A stretch of DNA of 5,260 nucleotides from Acidobacteriota bacterium (GCA_021782525.1 JAJXUY010000144.1:1-5260); one strand, 5' to 3'; shown: positions 1-5,260, numbered from the stretch's first letter. Made by a program: numbers and translations. The notes: generated by a model not told the origin, from the letters alone.

Positions 1-2
1 TG

Positions 3-947
3 CAGGAGCTCGAGCGCGGCGACTCGGGGTTGCGCTCGTTCGTCTCGGTGCAGTCGGCCCTCGTGATGCACCCGATCGCCACCTGGGGCTCGCCGGCGCA
101 GAAGGACCGCTGGATCCCGCGCCTCGCCGCGGGCGAAGCGGTCGGCTGCTTCGGCCTCACCGAGCCGGACTTCGGCTCCAACCCCGGGGCGATGCGCACC
201 CGTGCGCGGCGCGACGGAGACGGCTGGGTCCTCGACGGCGAGAAGGCATGGATCACCAACGGCTCGATCGCGGACGTCGCGGTCGTCTGGGCCAAGGACG
301 ACGACGGCGTCGTCCGCGGTTTCCTCGTCGAGCGCGGCGCTTTGGGCTTCACCACGGTGGATCACAAGGGCAAGTACTCGCTGCGCGCCGCGGTGACCTC
401 GCAGCTCGTCCTCGCCGACTGCCGCGTCCCCGAGAGCAGCCGCCTCCCCGGCGCCGCCGGCCTCAAGTGCCCGCTCGGCTGCCTCACGCAGGCGCGCTTC
501 GGCATCGCGTGGGGGGCGCTCGGCTCGGCGCTCGCGACGTTCCACGCCGCGCTCGACTACGCCAGGACGCGGGTACAGTTCGGCGGCCGCCCGATCGCGT
601 CCCACCAGATCATCCAGGAGCGCCTCGTCTGGATGGCCAACGAGATCACCAAGGGCCAGCTCATGGTGTGGCGGCTCGGCCGGCTCAAGGACGAGGGGAA
701 GGCGACGTTCGTGCAGGTCTCACAGGCGAAGCGCAACTCGTGCTGGGTGGCGCGCGAGTGCGCGCGCCTGGCGCGGGAGATCCACGGCGCCAACGGGATC
801 GTCAACGAGTTCCCGGTGATGCGCCACATGATGAACATCGAGTCGGTCTACACCTACGAGGGCACGCACGACATGCACACGCTGATCCTCGGGGAGCACC
901 TCACCGGCATCGCGGCGTTCATGCCTCCCGTGGAGAGTCGAGAGTGA
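3..947 (+). CDS. gcdH: Glutaryl-CoA dehydrogenase, 3' part (5' end outside window)
   Basis: This is an FAD-dependent acyl-CoA dehydrogenase predicted to oxidise and decarboxylate glutaryl-CoA to crotonyl-CoA in lysine, tryptophan or aromatic catabolism. The frame is open from the left edge, so the first roughly 80-90 residues are missing; 314 codons are visible. The TTG at 30 is internal, because family sequence continues upstream of it. The fragment opens with the family's ELER-DSG-RS-SVQS-LVMHP pattern. Next come the flavin-binding CFGLTEPDFGS (about residues 51-61) and WITNG, then RVQFGGRPI. The TYEGTHD segment carries the catalytic Glu (codon 858-860), and the end reads LGEHLTGIAAF. From memory of human GCDH numbering, the equivalents of Glu87 (codon 12-14), Arg94 (33-35) and Tyr369 (855-857) are kept. 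These residues mark the substrate pocket and the decarboxylating type. A short tail, MPPVESRE, follows the usual end. Identification is strong; substrate specificity is inferred. Confidence 0.93.
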   Translation, partial: QELERGDSGLRSFVSVQSALVMHPIATWGSPAQKDRWIPRLAAGEAVGCFGLTEPDFGSNPGAMRTRARRDGDGWVLDGEKAWITNGSIADVAVVWAKDDDGVVRGFLVERGALGFTTVDHKGKYSLRAAVTSQLVLADCRVPESSRLPGAAGLKCPLGCLTQARFGIAWGALGSALATFHAALDYARTRVQFGGRPIASHQIIQERLVWMANEITKGQLMVWRLGRLKDEGKATFVQVSQAKRNSCWVARECARLAREIHGANGIVNEFPVMRHMMNIESVYTYEGTHDMHTLILGEHLTGIAAFMPPVESRE

Positions 948-1010
948 AAGGGTAAAGGGCAAGGGGGAAAGAGTAAGGGTAAAGGGTAAAGGGCAAAGGG
1001 TAAAGGAAAG
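948..1010 (+). repeat. GGGTAAA-like heptad array, purine-rich
   Basis: Directly after the dehydrogenase stop codon, the plus strand is almost wholly purine for about 60 bases. It consists of degenerate heptads: GGGTAAA at 950, GGGCAA at 957, then GGGTAAA, GGGTAAA, GGGCAAA, GGGTAAA from 977. Positions 977-1000 contain four GGG runs separated by three 4-nt loops (TAAA, TAAA, CAAA), which meets the usual G-quadruplex pattern. No open reading frame is likely here. The role is unknown. Possibilities are a polymerase pause or termination element, a structural element, or a slippage-generated simple repeat. Confidence 0.85.
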
Positions 1011-1052
1011 ACAGGGACGAGTACTCCCCGCCTCTTCTGTCTTCCCTTTCCC
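998..1052. terminator. Candidate bidirectional hairpin between convergent genes
   Basis: An imperfect stem-loop pairs the purine arm with the pyrimidine arm. AAGACAG (1008-1014) is perfectly complementary to CTGTCTT (1037-1043). After single-base bulges, GG (1005-1006) can pair with CC (1044-1045), AAA (1002-1004) with TTT (1047-1049), and GGG (998-1000) with CCC (1050-1052). The apex contains the 8-bp palindrome GAGTACTC (1019-1026). The element lies between the plus-strand dehydrogenase and the minus-strand receiver gene, where a shared terminator is expected. There is no clean run of T after the stem, so a classical intrinsic terminator is not shown. Confidence 0.4.
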
Positions 1053-1062
1053 CTTTTCCTTT

Positions 1063-1102
1063 TTCCCTTTTCCCGCCTCTCATTCCCTTTTCCCGCCTCT
1101 CA
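1063..1102. repeat. Perfect 20-bp tandem direct repeat
   Basis: Positions 1063-1082 and 1083-1102 are identical for 20 consecutive bases, each reading TTCCCTTTTCCCGCCTCTCA. The last three bases of the right copy (1100-1102) are the stop codon of the minus-strand receiver gene, so the unit spans that gene's end and its downstream flank. A shorter relative of the unit's end (CCCGCCTCT) occurs at 1027-1035. The sequence is polypyrimidine on the plus strand and continues the pyrimidine arm that begins near 1037. Confidence 0.97.
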
Positions 1103-1489
1103 GCGTTTCATGATCGAATCGAGGATCATCATGAACGCCGCCTGCTGCTCCGGCTCGACCTTCTCGATCACGGCGAGGCAGCCGCTGGCGTCGAACCGGT
1201 CGTGCAGCTCGGCCGCGGTGTGCGAGGACGAGATGATCACGCGCTTGAGGTTCACCCCGCGCTCGCGCGCCCGCTCGAGCACCGCGGCGCCGTCGAGGTC
1301 CGGCATCTCCCAGTCGAGCAGCAGCAGGTGGATGTCGGGGCGCAGGACGGCCAGCGCCGCCTGCGGGTCGGAGTACGTCTCGACCGCGACCCTCTCGCCG
1401 TAGCGCCGCTCCAGTAGCCGCCGCCAGAACGCGCACTGCAGCGGCGAGTCGTCGACCACGACGACGCGGCGCGGGCTACCTGCGCTCAC
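1100..1489 (-). CDS. Stand-alone response-regulator receiver protein (CheY-like)
   Basis: This 129-residue protein is a single receiver domain with no output domain, so it probably acts through protein contacts after phosphorylation by a histidine kinase. All key residues are visible: the acidic pair Asp13-Asp14 after strand VVVV, the phospho-acceptor Asp59 in LLLLDWEMPDLDG, a switch Ser at 87-88 in VIISSSHT, and Lys110. The spacing matches CheY. The residue after the Lys is Val rather than the usual Pro. The start is GTG at 1489, inside the end of pyrC (14-nt overlap). A Shine-Dalgarno-like AAGGTGG (1505-1499) lies 9 nt upstream; a closer GGAGG leaves only 1 nt. It is the last gene of the pyr operon and is probably translated by coupling to pyrC. 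No kinase is in view, so its target is unknown. Confidence 0.88.
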   Translation of the reverse strand: MSAGSPRRVVVVDDSPLQCAFWRRLLERRYGERVAVETYSDPQAALAVLRPDIHLLLLDWEMPDLDGAAVLERARERGVNLKRVIISSSHTAAELHDRFDASGCLAVIEKVEPEQQAAFMMILDSIMKR

Positions 1490-2768
1490 GCCTCCACGCC
1501 ACCTTCCCGCCGACCACGGTGACGGCGGGCCACCCCTTGAGCCGCTGCCCCGCGAACGGCGTGTTGCGCGAACGCGAGCGAAAGCGGTCCGGGTTGACGG
1601 TGAGCCGCGCCTCGAGGTCGAGCAACGTGATGTCGGCCGGGCTGCCGACCTTGAGCGTCCCGCCTCCCAGCCGGAACACGCGGGCCGGGTTGCACGACCA
1701 CAGGGAGACGAAGCGGCGCAGCGGCAGCTTGTGCCTCCGCACCAGCAGGTCGTAGGTGACCGGGACCGCGGTCTCGAGGCCGACGATGCCGAACGGCGCG
1801 AGGTCGAACTCGAGCACCTTCTCGTCGGCGTGGTGGGGCGCGTGGTCGGTCGCGAGGCAGTCCACGGTGCCGTCGAGGACCCCGTCGAGCAGCGCGGCGA
1901 CGTGGTCCTCGCTGCGCAGCGGCGGGTTCATCTTGGTGTCGGTGTCGTACTCCGATTCGGCCACGGCCCGGTCGGTGAGCGCGAGGTGGTGCGGCGTGAC
2001 CTCACAGGTGACCGCGACGCCCTTGCCCTTGGCGTCGCGCACGCGATCGAGCCCGCCGCGCGTCGACAGGTGCGCCACGTGGAGACGGCCGCCGGTCAGC
2101 TCGGCGAGCAGCACGTCGCGCGCCACGGCGACTTCCTCGGCCGCGGCCGGGATGCCGCGCAGCCCGAGGCGGGTCGCCACCGCCCCCTCGTGCATCACGC
2201 CCTTGCCCGCGAGGTCGGGATCCTCGCAGTGGTCCACGATCGGCACGTCGAACAGCTGCGCGTACTCGAGGGCACGGCGCATCAGGTAGGCGTTGCGCAC
2301 CGGCTTGCCGTCGTCCGAGAACGCGACCGCCCCCGAGCGCGCCATCTCGCCGATCTCCGCCAGCTCCTCACCCTGGAGCCCCTTCGAGACGGCGCCGATC
2401 GGGTACACGCGCGCGAGCCCGGCCTCGGCGCCGCGGCCGCGGATGAACTCGGTCACCGCCGCCGTGTCGTTCACCGGTTGCGTGTTCGGCATGCAGCAGA
2501 CGGCGGTGAAGCCGCCCGCCACCGCGGCCGCGCTCCCCGTCGCGATCGTCTCCTTGTACTCGAACCCCGGCTCGCGCAGGTGGGTGTGGACGTCCACGAA
2601 CCCCGGCGCGACCACGAGACCGGTGGCGTCCAGCACCTCGGCCTCGCGATCGTCGATCCGCTCCGCCAGGCGCGCCACCTTGCCGTCGACGATCAGGACC
2701 CAGAGCCCCTCGTCCAGGCGCTGGCTCGGGTCCACCACCCGCCCGTGCTTAATCAGCAGTCGGCTCAC
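1476..2768 (-). CDS. pyrC: Dihydroorotase, class I, catalytically complete
   Basis: This zinc amidohydrolase interconverts N-carbamoyl-aspartate and dihydroorotate, the third step of UMP synthesis in the cytoplasm. The 430-residue length fits the class I family. Visible active-site elements are His61 and His63 in [10 protein letters not shown] with substrate-binding Arg65, MPNT at 93-96, Asp153 in FSDDGKPV, His180 in VDHCED, His233 in HVAHLST, and the catalytic Asp near 308 in ATDHAPHH. These agree closely with the Aquifex enzyme as I recall it. The protein is therefore an active enzyme rather than the ligand-lacking pseudo-dihydroorotase found beside pyrB in some bacteria. The start is GTG at 2768, preceded by GGAGG with a 5-nt spacer, and it overlaps the end of pyrB by 20 nt. 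The stop is TAG at 1478-1476, inside the next gene. Class I enzymes often form a complex with aspartate carbamoyltransferase; that is an inference here. Confidence 0.96.
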   Translation of the reverse strand: MSRLLIKHGRVVDPSQRLDEGLWVLIVDGKVARLAERIDDREAEVLDATGLVVAPGFVDVHTHLREPGFEYKETIATGSAAAVAGGFTAVCCMPNTQPVNDTAAVTEFIRGRGAEAGLARVYPIGAVSKGLQGEELAEIGEMARSGAVAFSDDGKPVRNAYLMRRALEYAQLFDVPIVDHCEDPDLAGKGVMHEGAVATRLGLRGIPAAAEEVAVARDVLLAELTGGRLHVAHLSTRGGLDRVRDAKGKGVAVTCEVTPHHLALTDRAVAESEYDTDTKMNPPLRSEDHVAALLDGVLDGTVDCLATDHAPHHADEKVLEFDLAPFGIVGLETAVPVTYDLLVRRHKLPLRRFVSLWSCNPARVFRLGGGTLKVGSPADITLLDLEARLTVNPDRFRSRSRNTPFAGQRLKGWPAVTVVGGKVAWRRERR

Positions 2769-3705
2769 CGTGTCCTCCAGCCAGCAGGTAGAGCACCGCC
2801 ATCCGCACCGCCACCCCGTTGGTCACCTGCTCCAGGATCACCGACTGCGGCCCGTCCGCGACCCTGGAGTCGATCTCCACCCCGCGGTTCATCGGGCCCG
2901 GGTGCATCACCAGGCAGTCCTTCCTCGCCAGCTTCAGCCGCTCCGGCGTGAGGGCGAAGAAGTCGTAGTACTCGCGCACCGTCGGGAAGTTCATCCGACC
3001 CTGCCGCTCGAGCTGGATGCGCAGCATCATCACGACGTCGGCCCCGGCGATCGCGTCCTCGATCCGGCGGTGGACCTCGCACCCGAGGGCCTCGATGCCG
3101 ACCGGGACCATGCTCGCCGGCGCCGCCACGCGCACCTTCGCTCCCATGCGCGAGAGCAACAGCACGTTCGAGCGCACCACGCGCGAGTGCTGCAGGTCGC
3201 CGACGATCGCCACCACCTGTCCCTCGAGCGTGCCGCGATGCAGCCGCATCGTGAGCGCGTCGAGCAGCGCCTGCGTCGGATGCTCGTGCGCGCCGTCGCC
3301 GGCGTTGATCACCGACGACTTGAGGATGCGCGCGAGCTGATGCGGCGCGCCGGCGTGGACGTGCCGGATGACGATGAAGTCCGGCTGCATCGCCTCGAGG
3401 TTGAGCGCCGTGTCCACCAGCGTCTCGCCCTTGCTCACCGAGGACGCCGCCGCCGAGAAGCTGAGGGAGTCGGCGGACAGCCGCTTCTCGGCGACCTCGA
3501 ACGAGAAGCGGGTGCGCGTCGAGGCTTCCATGAACAAGTTCACCACGGTCTTGCCGCGCAGCGCGGGGACCTTCTTGATCGGCCTCGCCGCGATCTCGCG
3601 CATCTGGTCCGCGGTGTCGAGGATGAGCTGGATCTCGCCCGCCGAGAGCGGGTCGATCCCGACCAGGTCCTTGCGGCGCAGGCGCGCCGCCGGTTGCACG
3701 CTCAT
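2749..3705 (-). CDS. pyrB: Aspartate carbamoyltransferase catalytic subunit
   Basis: The enzyme condenses carbamoyl phosphate with aspartate to give N-carbamoyl-aspartate, the committed step of pyrimidine synthesis. From the chosen start it is 318 residues, typical of the family. Visible motifs are the carbamoyl-phosphate loop STRTR at 62-66, SVSKGET at 89-95 (the Ser and Lys that reach in from the neighbouring subunit of the trimer), Arg114 and HPTQALLD at 142-149. Near the C-terminus lies HPGPMNRG. The ATG at 3705 is chosen over an in-frame start 45 nt upstream because an excellent Shine-Dalgarno sits 7 nt before it. Its ATGA also overlaps the pyrR stop, and the extra residues would be a basic Gly/Arg stretch read from inside pyrR. 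No regulatory subunit gene (pyrI) is in the window; regulation probably depends on PyrR. Confidence 0.96.
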   Translation of the reverse strand: MSVQPAARLRRKDLVGIDPLSAGEIQLILDTADQMREIAARPIKKVPALRGKTVVNLFMEASTRTRFSFEVAEKRLSADSLSFSAAASSVSKGETLVDTALNLEAMQPDFIVIRHVHAGAPHQLARILKSSVINAGDGAHEHPTQALLDALTMRLHRGTLEGQVVAIVGDLQHSRVVRSNVLLLSRMGAKVRVAAPASMVPVGIEALGCEVHRRIEDAIAGADVVMMLRIQLERQGRMNFPTVREYYDFFALTPERLKLARKDCLVMHPGPMNRGVEIDSRVADGPQSVILEQVTNGVAVRMAVLYLLAGGHGEPTAD

Positions 3706-4253
3706 CCGGCCACCTCCTTTTCCAGCCACACGCCCTCTTCCCCGTCGCACTCGCGGACGCGGACCTGGACGTCCTCGCTGTGCGCGGTCGGCACTGTGCG
3801 CCCCACGAAGTCGGCCGCGATCGGCAGTTCACGGTGGCCGCGGTCGACGAGCACCGCGAGACGGATGGCGCGCGGCCGGCCGTAGTCCATCAACGTGTCG
3901 AGCGCCGCGCGCACCGTCCGGCCGGTGTAGAGGACGTCGTCGACGAGGCAGACGACCTTGTCGTCGACCGACACCGGCAGCTCCGTCGCGCGCAGGACCG
4001 GTTGCTGGTGCGCCGCGCGCCAGGGACCGACGTCGTCCCGGTAGAGGGCGATGTCGAGGGCGCCGACCGGCGGCTCGTGGCCGGTCGCTGCCCCGATCAT
4101 CCCGGCCAGGCGGTGCGCCAGCGGAACGCCCCGGGTTTGCACCCCGACCAGGTAGAGCAGCTTCTCGTCCCCCACGCGCTCGATCAGCTCCGCGGCCATC
4201 CGTTCCAGCGCGCGGGACACTCCGCGCGTGTCGAGGACCTGCACCCTAGTCAT
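3702..4253 (-). CDS. pyrR: PyrR: pyrimidine operon regulator / uracil phosphoribosyltransferase
   Basis: PyrR-family proteins bind pyr mRNA in response to UMP/UTP and shut down pyr expression. Many also convert uracil and PRPP to UMP. The protein has 183 residues, the normal length. Visible elements are [10 protein letters not shown] (37-46), the family segment LDIALYRDD (66-74), and the PRPP-binding loop [17 protein letters not shown] (101-117) with the acidic pair Asp105-Asp106. [17 protein letters not shown] follows near residue 135, then a PTAHSEDV segment matching the Bacillus PTSKSE region. The ATG at 4253 has AAGGAGG with a 4-nt spacer. It is the first gene of the pyrR-pyrB-pyrC-receiver operon and overlaps pyrB by 4 nt (ATGA). 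The leader is too short to hold a Bacillus-style antiterminator and terminator pair. If PyrR acts here, translational control of its own start region is more likely. Confidence 0.95.
   Translation of the reverse strand: MTRVQVLDTRGVSRALERMAAELIERVGDEKLLYLVGVQTRGVPLAHRLAGMIGAATGHEPPVGALDIALYRDDVGPWRAAHQQPVLRATELPVSVDDKVVCLVDDVLYTGRTVRAALDTLMDYGRPRAIRLAVLVDRGHRELPIAADFVGRTVPTAHSEDVQVRVRECDGEEGVWLEKEVAG
3711..3720 (-). promoter_or_regulatory. Strong Shine-Dalgarno that fixes the pyrB start
   Basis: On the minus strand the sequence reads AAAGGAGGTG, complementary to the 3' end of 16S rRNA over ten bases. Seven nucleotides separate GGAGG from the ATG at 3705. It lies within the last codons of pyrR and is the strongest ribosome binding site in the window. 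It rules against the longer pyrB start at 3750. Confidence 0.9.
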
Positions 4254-4288
4254 GGGGCCTCCTTGGGGACTCGGGAACCGGCTCGCAT
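4250..4288 (-). other. Possible 12-codon leader ORF overlapping the pyrR start
   Basis: On the minus strand an ATG at 4288-4286 opens a 12-codon frame, [12 protein letters not shown]. Its TGA (4252-4250) overlaps the pyrR ATG in the arrangement ATGA, the same junction type as pyrR-pyrB. GAGG (4297-4294) lies 5 nt upstream of this ATG. The start region also repeats that of pyrR: GAGGCCCCGATG against GAGGCCCCATG. If the nearby extended -10 is the real promoter, the transcript would begin about 3 nt before this ATG and the ORF would be almost leaderless. A frame this short could arise by chance. Confidence 0.3.
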
Positions 4289-4297
4289 CGGGGCCTC

Positions 4298-4306
4298 ATC
4301 GTAACA
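4298..4306 (-). promoter_or_regulatory. Candidate extended -10 promoter for the pyr operon
   Basis: On the minus strand the sequence reads TGT-TACGAT: a TGn extension directly before a hexamer that matches TATAAT at four of six positions. No recognisable -35 lies 16-18 nt upstream, which an extended -10 can tolerate. It would start transcription near 4291, leaving a leader of about 38 nt before pyrR. The assignment rests on motif and position only. Confidence 0.4.
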
Positions 4307-4338
4307 CACGGCGCTACCCGGCCGCGCCCGAGTTGCGC

Positions 4339-4356
4339 TACCATCGCAGAAGGAGG
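4339..4356 (+). promoter_or_regulatory. Candidate -10 and strong RBS of the DUF2914 gene
   Basis: TACCAT at 4339-4344 resembles a -10 hexamer (four of six), but no convincing -35 precedes it. The Shine-Dalgarno AGGAGG at 4351-4356 is clear, with nine nucleotides to the ATG at 4366. The promoter call is weak; the ribosome binding site is solid. Together with the opposite-facing pyrR signals it fills the 112-bp divergent intergenic region. Confidence 0.45.
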
Positions 4357-4365
4357 GGGTAGAAG

Positions 4366-4746
4366 ATGAGAACTGTACTTTCTTGTCTCGCCCTGCTACT
4401 CGTCGCGGGCGCGGCTGCGGCCGCCGCCGGAGAGACGCCCGCCGCCACCGCCGCCGTGTGCAAGGCGATCGAGAACAACGTCTGCGAGGGAGCGGCGTTC
4501 CGGTTCCCCGCCAACGTCGGCAAGCTGTGGGGTTTCTCGCAAGTCAGCCACGTTTCCGACAAGATCGTTCACGTCTGGTTCTACCGCGACCGCGAGCTCG
4601 GGCACGTCGACCTGCCCGTCAAGGCGGACCACTGGCGCACGTGGTCCAACATCACGGTTTCCAGCAACATGACCGGCCCGTGGCGGCTCGAGGTCCGCGA
4701 CGCCAGCGGCAAGCTGCTCGCCTCCTACAAATTCACGATCGAGTAG
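4366..4746 (+). CDS. Small secreted DUF2914-domain protein
   Basis: This 126-residue protein of unknown function is probably exported to the periplasm. Residues 1-21 form a Sec signal peptide: Met-Arg, a hydrophobic Leu/Val core and a run of Ala before Gly22. The Cys at position 7 lies too early for a normal lipobox. The mature part matches the DUF2914 pattern: a His-x-Trp segment (HVWFYRDRELGHVDLPV, 69-85), WRTWS (90-94), then GPWRLEVRDASGKLL (104-118), which looks like a compact beta-sandwich. Two cysteines (32 and 40) near the mature N-terminus could form a disulfide. The domain is often fused to membrane or other modules, whereas here it is alone. It is transcribed divergently from pyrR with its own RBS, and its last 14 nt overlap the convergent transporter gene. 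Domain assignment is by recognition of the motif pattern. Confidence 0.82.
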   Translation: MRTVLSCLALLLVAGAAAAAAGETPAATAAVCKAIENNVCEGAAFRFPANVGKLWGFSQVSHVSDKIVHVWFYRDRELGHVDLPVKADHWRTWSNITVSSNMTGPWRLEVRDASGKLLASYKFTIE

Positions 4747-5260
4747 CTGCGCGCGCCTCGGGCGCGAACTCGAGCGCGATGGCACCGAGTACCAGCACCG
4801 CGCCCGGCACCACGTGGAGAGGCGGTGCCTCGCCGAGGAACGCCCACGTCAGGAGCGAGGCGACGACCGGCTCGAACAGCACGGCGAGGTTGACGCGGTA
4901 CGCCTGGGTGTGAGCCAGCGCCCAGTTGAGGAGCGTGTGCCCGACCAGGGTGGGCACCGCGGCCATCGCCAGCAGCGGCAGCCACGCCGCCGCCGTCGCC
5001 GGCCACGGCTTCACGCCGAGGACCGCGACCGCCGCGATCAACGTGAGCGCGGCCCCGCCGTACACCACGCCGAGGTAGCGCAGCAACGGGACGTCGGCGC
5101 GCAGTTTCTTGCCGACAATCAGGTACCCCGCCATGCAACCGGCGGCGGCGAACGCCATGACGTCCCCGAGCACCGCGTGCCGCGCGAAGGTGACATCGCC
5201 GCCCGCTATGATCCCGACGCCGACCAGGGCGACCGCAACGCTCGCGAGGTTGCGGCCGCC
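4733..5260 (-). CDS. EamA-family (drug/metabolite transporter) permease, C-terminal part
   Basis: The frame is open from the right edge, so the N-terminal half lies outside; 175 codons are visible. The GTG at 5173 is internal, since family-like sequence (VAVALVGVGIIAGGD) precedes it. The fragment holds about five to six hydrophobic segments: that first helix, then LGDVMAFAAAGCMAGYLIV, LGVVYGGAALTLIAAVAVLG, WLPLLAMAAVPTLVGHTLLNWAL, NLAVLFEPVVASLLTWAFLG and VVPGAVLVLGAIAL. The N-x-x-x-L-F-E-P-V-x-A-S-L ... LGE pattern and the closing Gly-rich helix are typical of the second EamA repeat. Such proteins export or exchange small metabolites across the inner membrane; the substrate cannot be told. 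It is convergent with the DUF2914 gene and overlaps its 3' end by 14 nt, stop codons included. Confidence 0.88.
   Translation of the reverse strand, partial: GGRNLASVAVALVGVGIIAGGDVTFARHAVLGDVMAFAAAGCMAGYLIVGKKLRADVPLLRYLGVVYGGAALTLIAAVAVLGVKPWPATAAAWLPLLAMAAVPTLVGHTLLNWALAHTQAYRVNLAVLFEPVVASLLTWAFLGEAPPLHVVPGAVLVLGAIALEFAPEARAATRS
4752..4766. terminator. Short GC hairpin after the DUF2914 stop (weak terminator candidate)
   Basis: CGCGCC (4752-4757) and GGCGCG (4761-4766) form a perfect 6-bp stem with a TCG loop, starting 5 nt after the DUF2914 stop codon. No T run follows on either strand, and the hairpin lies inside the transporter coding sequence, where GC-rich codons could create it by chance. 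Confidence 0.2.

Noticed and set aside
248..955. A 235-codon plus-strand frame inside the dehydrogenase gene
   Set aside because: It is a frame-shifted reading of the gene with an Arg/Pro-rich translation. The other frame matches glutaryl-CoA dehydrogenase across its full length.
948..1010. Telomere-like repeat
   Set aside because: GGGTAAA resembles the plant-type telomere unit TTTAGGG/CCCTAAA, but it is neither that unit nor its complement. The context is an internal bacterial gap between genes.
948..1102. CRISPR array
   Set aside because: The repeats are 7 bp heptads and one 20-bp tandem pair with no spacers, and there are no cas genes.
3706..3750. A 15-residue N-terminal extension of PyrB from an upstream start
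   Set aside because: The extension is a Gly/Arg run read inside pyrR. The ATG at 3705 has a near-perfect Shine-Dalgarno and an ATGA overlap, and it gives the family length.
1731..3885. Very long plus-strand open frames opposite pyrC and pyrB (about 400 and 530 codons)
   Set aside because: They are antisense shadows typical of GC-rich coding DNA. Their translations are Arg/Ala/His-rich low-complexity sequence with no family motif, while the minus strand encodes complete pyrB and pyrC.
4254..4303. A Bacillus-style PyrR attenuator with a leader terminator
   Set aside because: The leader is only about 40-50 nt and has no hairpin followed by a T run, so antiterminator and terminator alternatives cannot fit.
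4725..5138. A 137-codon minus-strand frame overlapping the transporter
   Set aside because: It is an alternative frame of the EamA gene. The chosen frame has the hydrophobic helices and EamA motifs; this one is Arg/Gly-rich.

Overview
The window comes from a strongly GC-rich bacterial chromosome. Third codon positions are almost always G or C, and long empty reading frames lie opposite the real genes. Most content is housekeeping. A PyrR-type regulator with pyrB and a class I pyrC, a glutaryl-CoA dehydrogenase, and a secreted DUF2914 protein would fit Acidobacteriota or a deltaproteobacterial or myxobacterial relative. The sequence alone does not settle this.

Layout, left to right. (1) The 3' part of a plus-strand glutaryl-CoA dehydrogenase gene runs to 947. 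(2) A gap of about 150 bases (948-1099) holds a purine-rich array of GGGTAAA-like heptads with a G-quadruplex-type core, then a pyrimidine-rich arm that ends in a perfect 20-bp tandem duplication. The whole looks like a large imperfect inverted repeat between two convergent genes. (3) A tight minus-strand operon runs from about 4303 down to 1100: pyrR, pyrB, pyrC, then a stand-alone receiver-domain protein. Every junction overlaps (4, 20 and 14 nt), so the four genes are probably translationally coupled. (4) A divergent intergenic region (4254-4365) holds a candidate extended -10 promoter and a possible 12-codon leader ORF for pyrR, plus a candidate -10 and a strong ribosome binding site for the plus-strand gene. 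(5) A small secreted DUF2914 protein is encoded at 4366-4746. (6) The C-terminal part of an EamA-family membrane transporter lies on the minus strand. Its 3' end overlaps the DUF2914 gene tail to tail by 14 nt, and it runs off the right edge.

How the genes work together. PyrR senses uridine nucleotides and probably controls the operon. PyrB (aspartate carbamoyltransferase) and PyrC (dihydroorotase) catalyse steps two and three of UMP synthesis. The CheY-like protein at the operon's end is the unexpected member and has no recognised link to pyrimidine synthesis. The dehydrogenase belongs to glutaryl-CoA, lysine, tryptophan or aromatic degradation and is unrelated to the operon.

I found no convincing new multi-gene system. 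The items most worth a second look are the repeat structure at 948-1102, the receiver protein coupled to pyrC, and the possible pyrR leader ORF that ends in an ATGA overlap.
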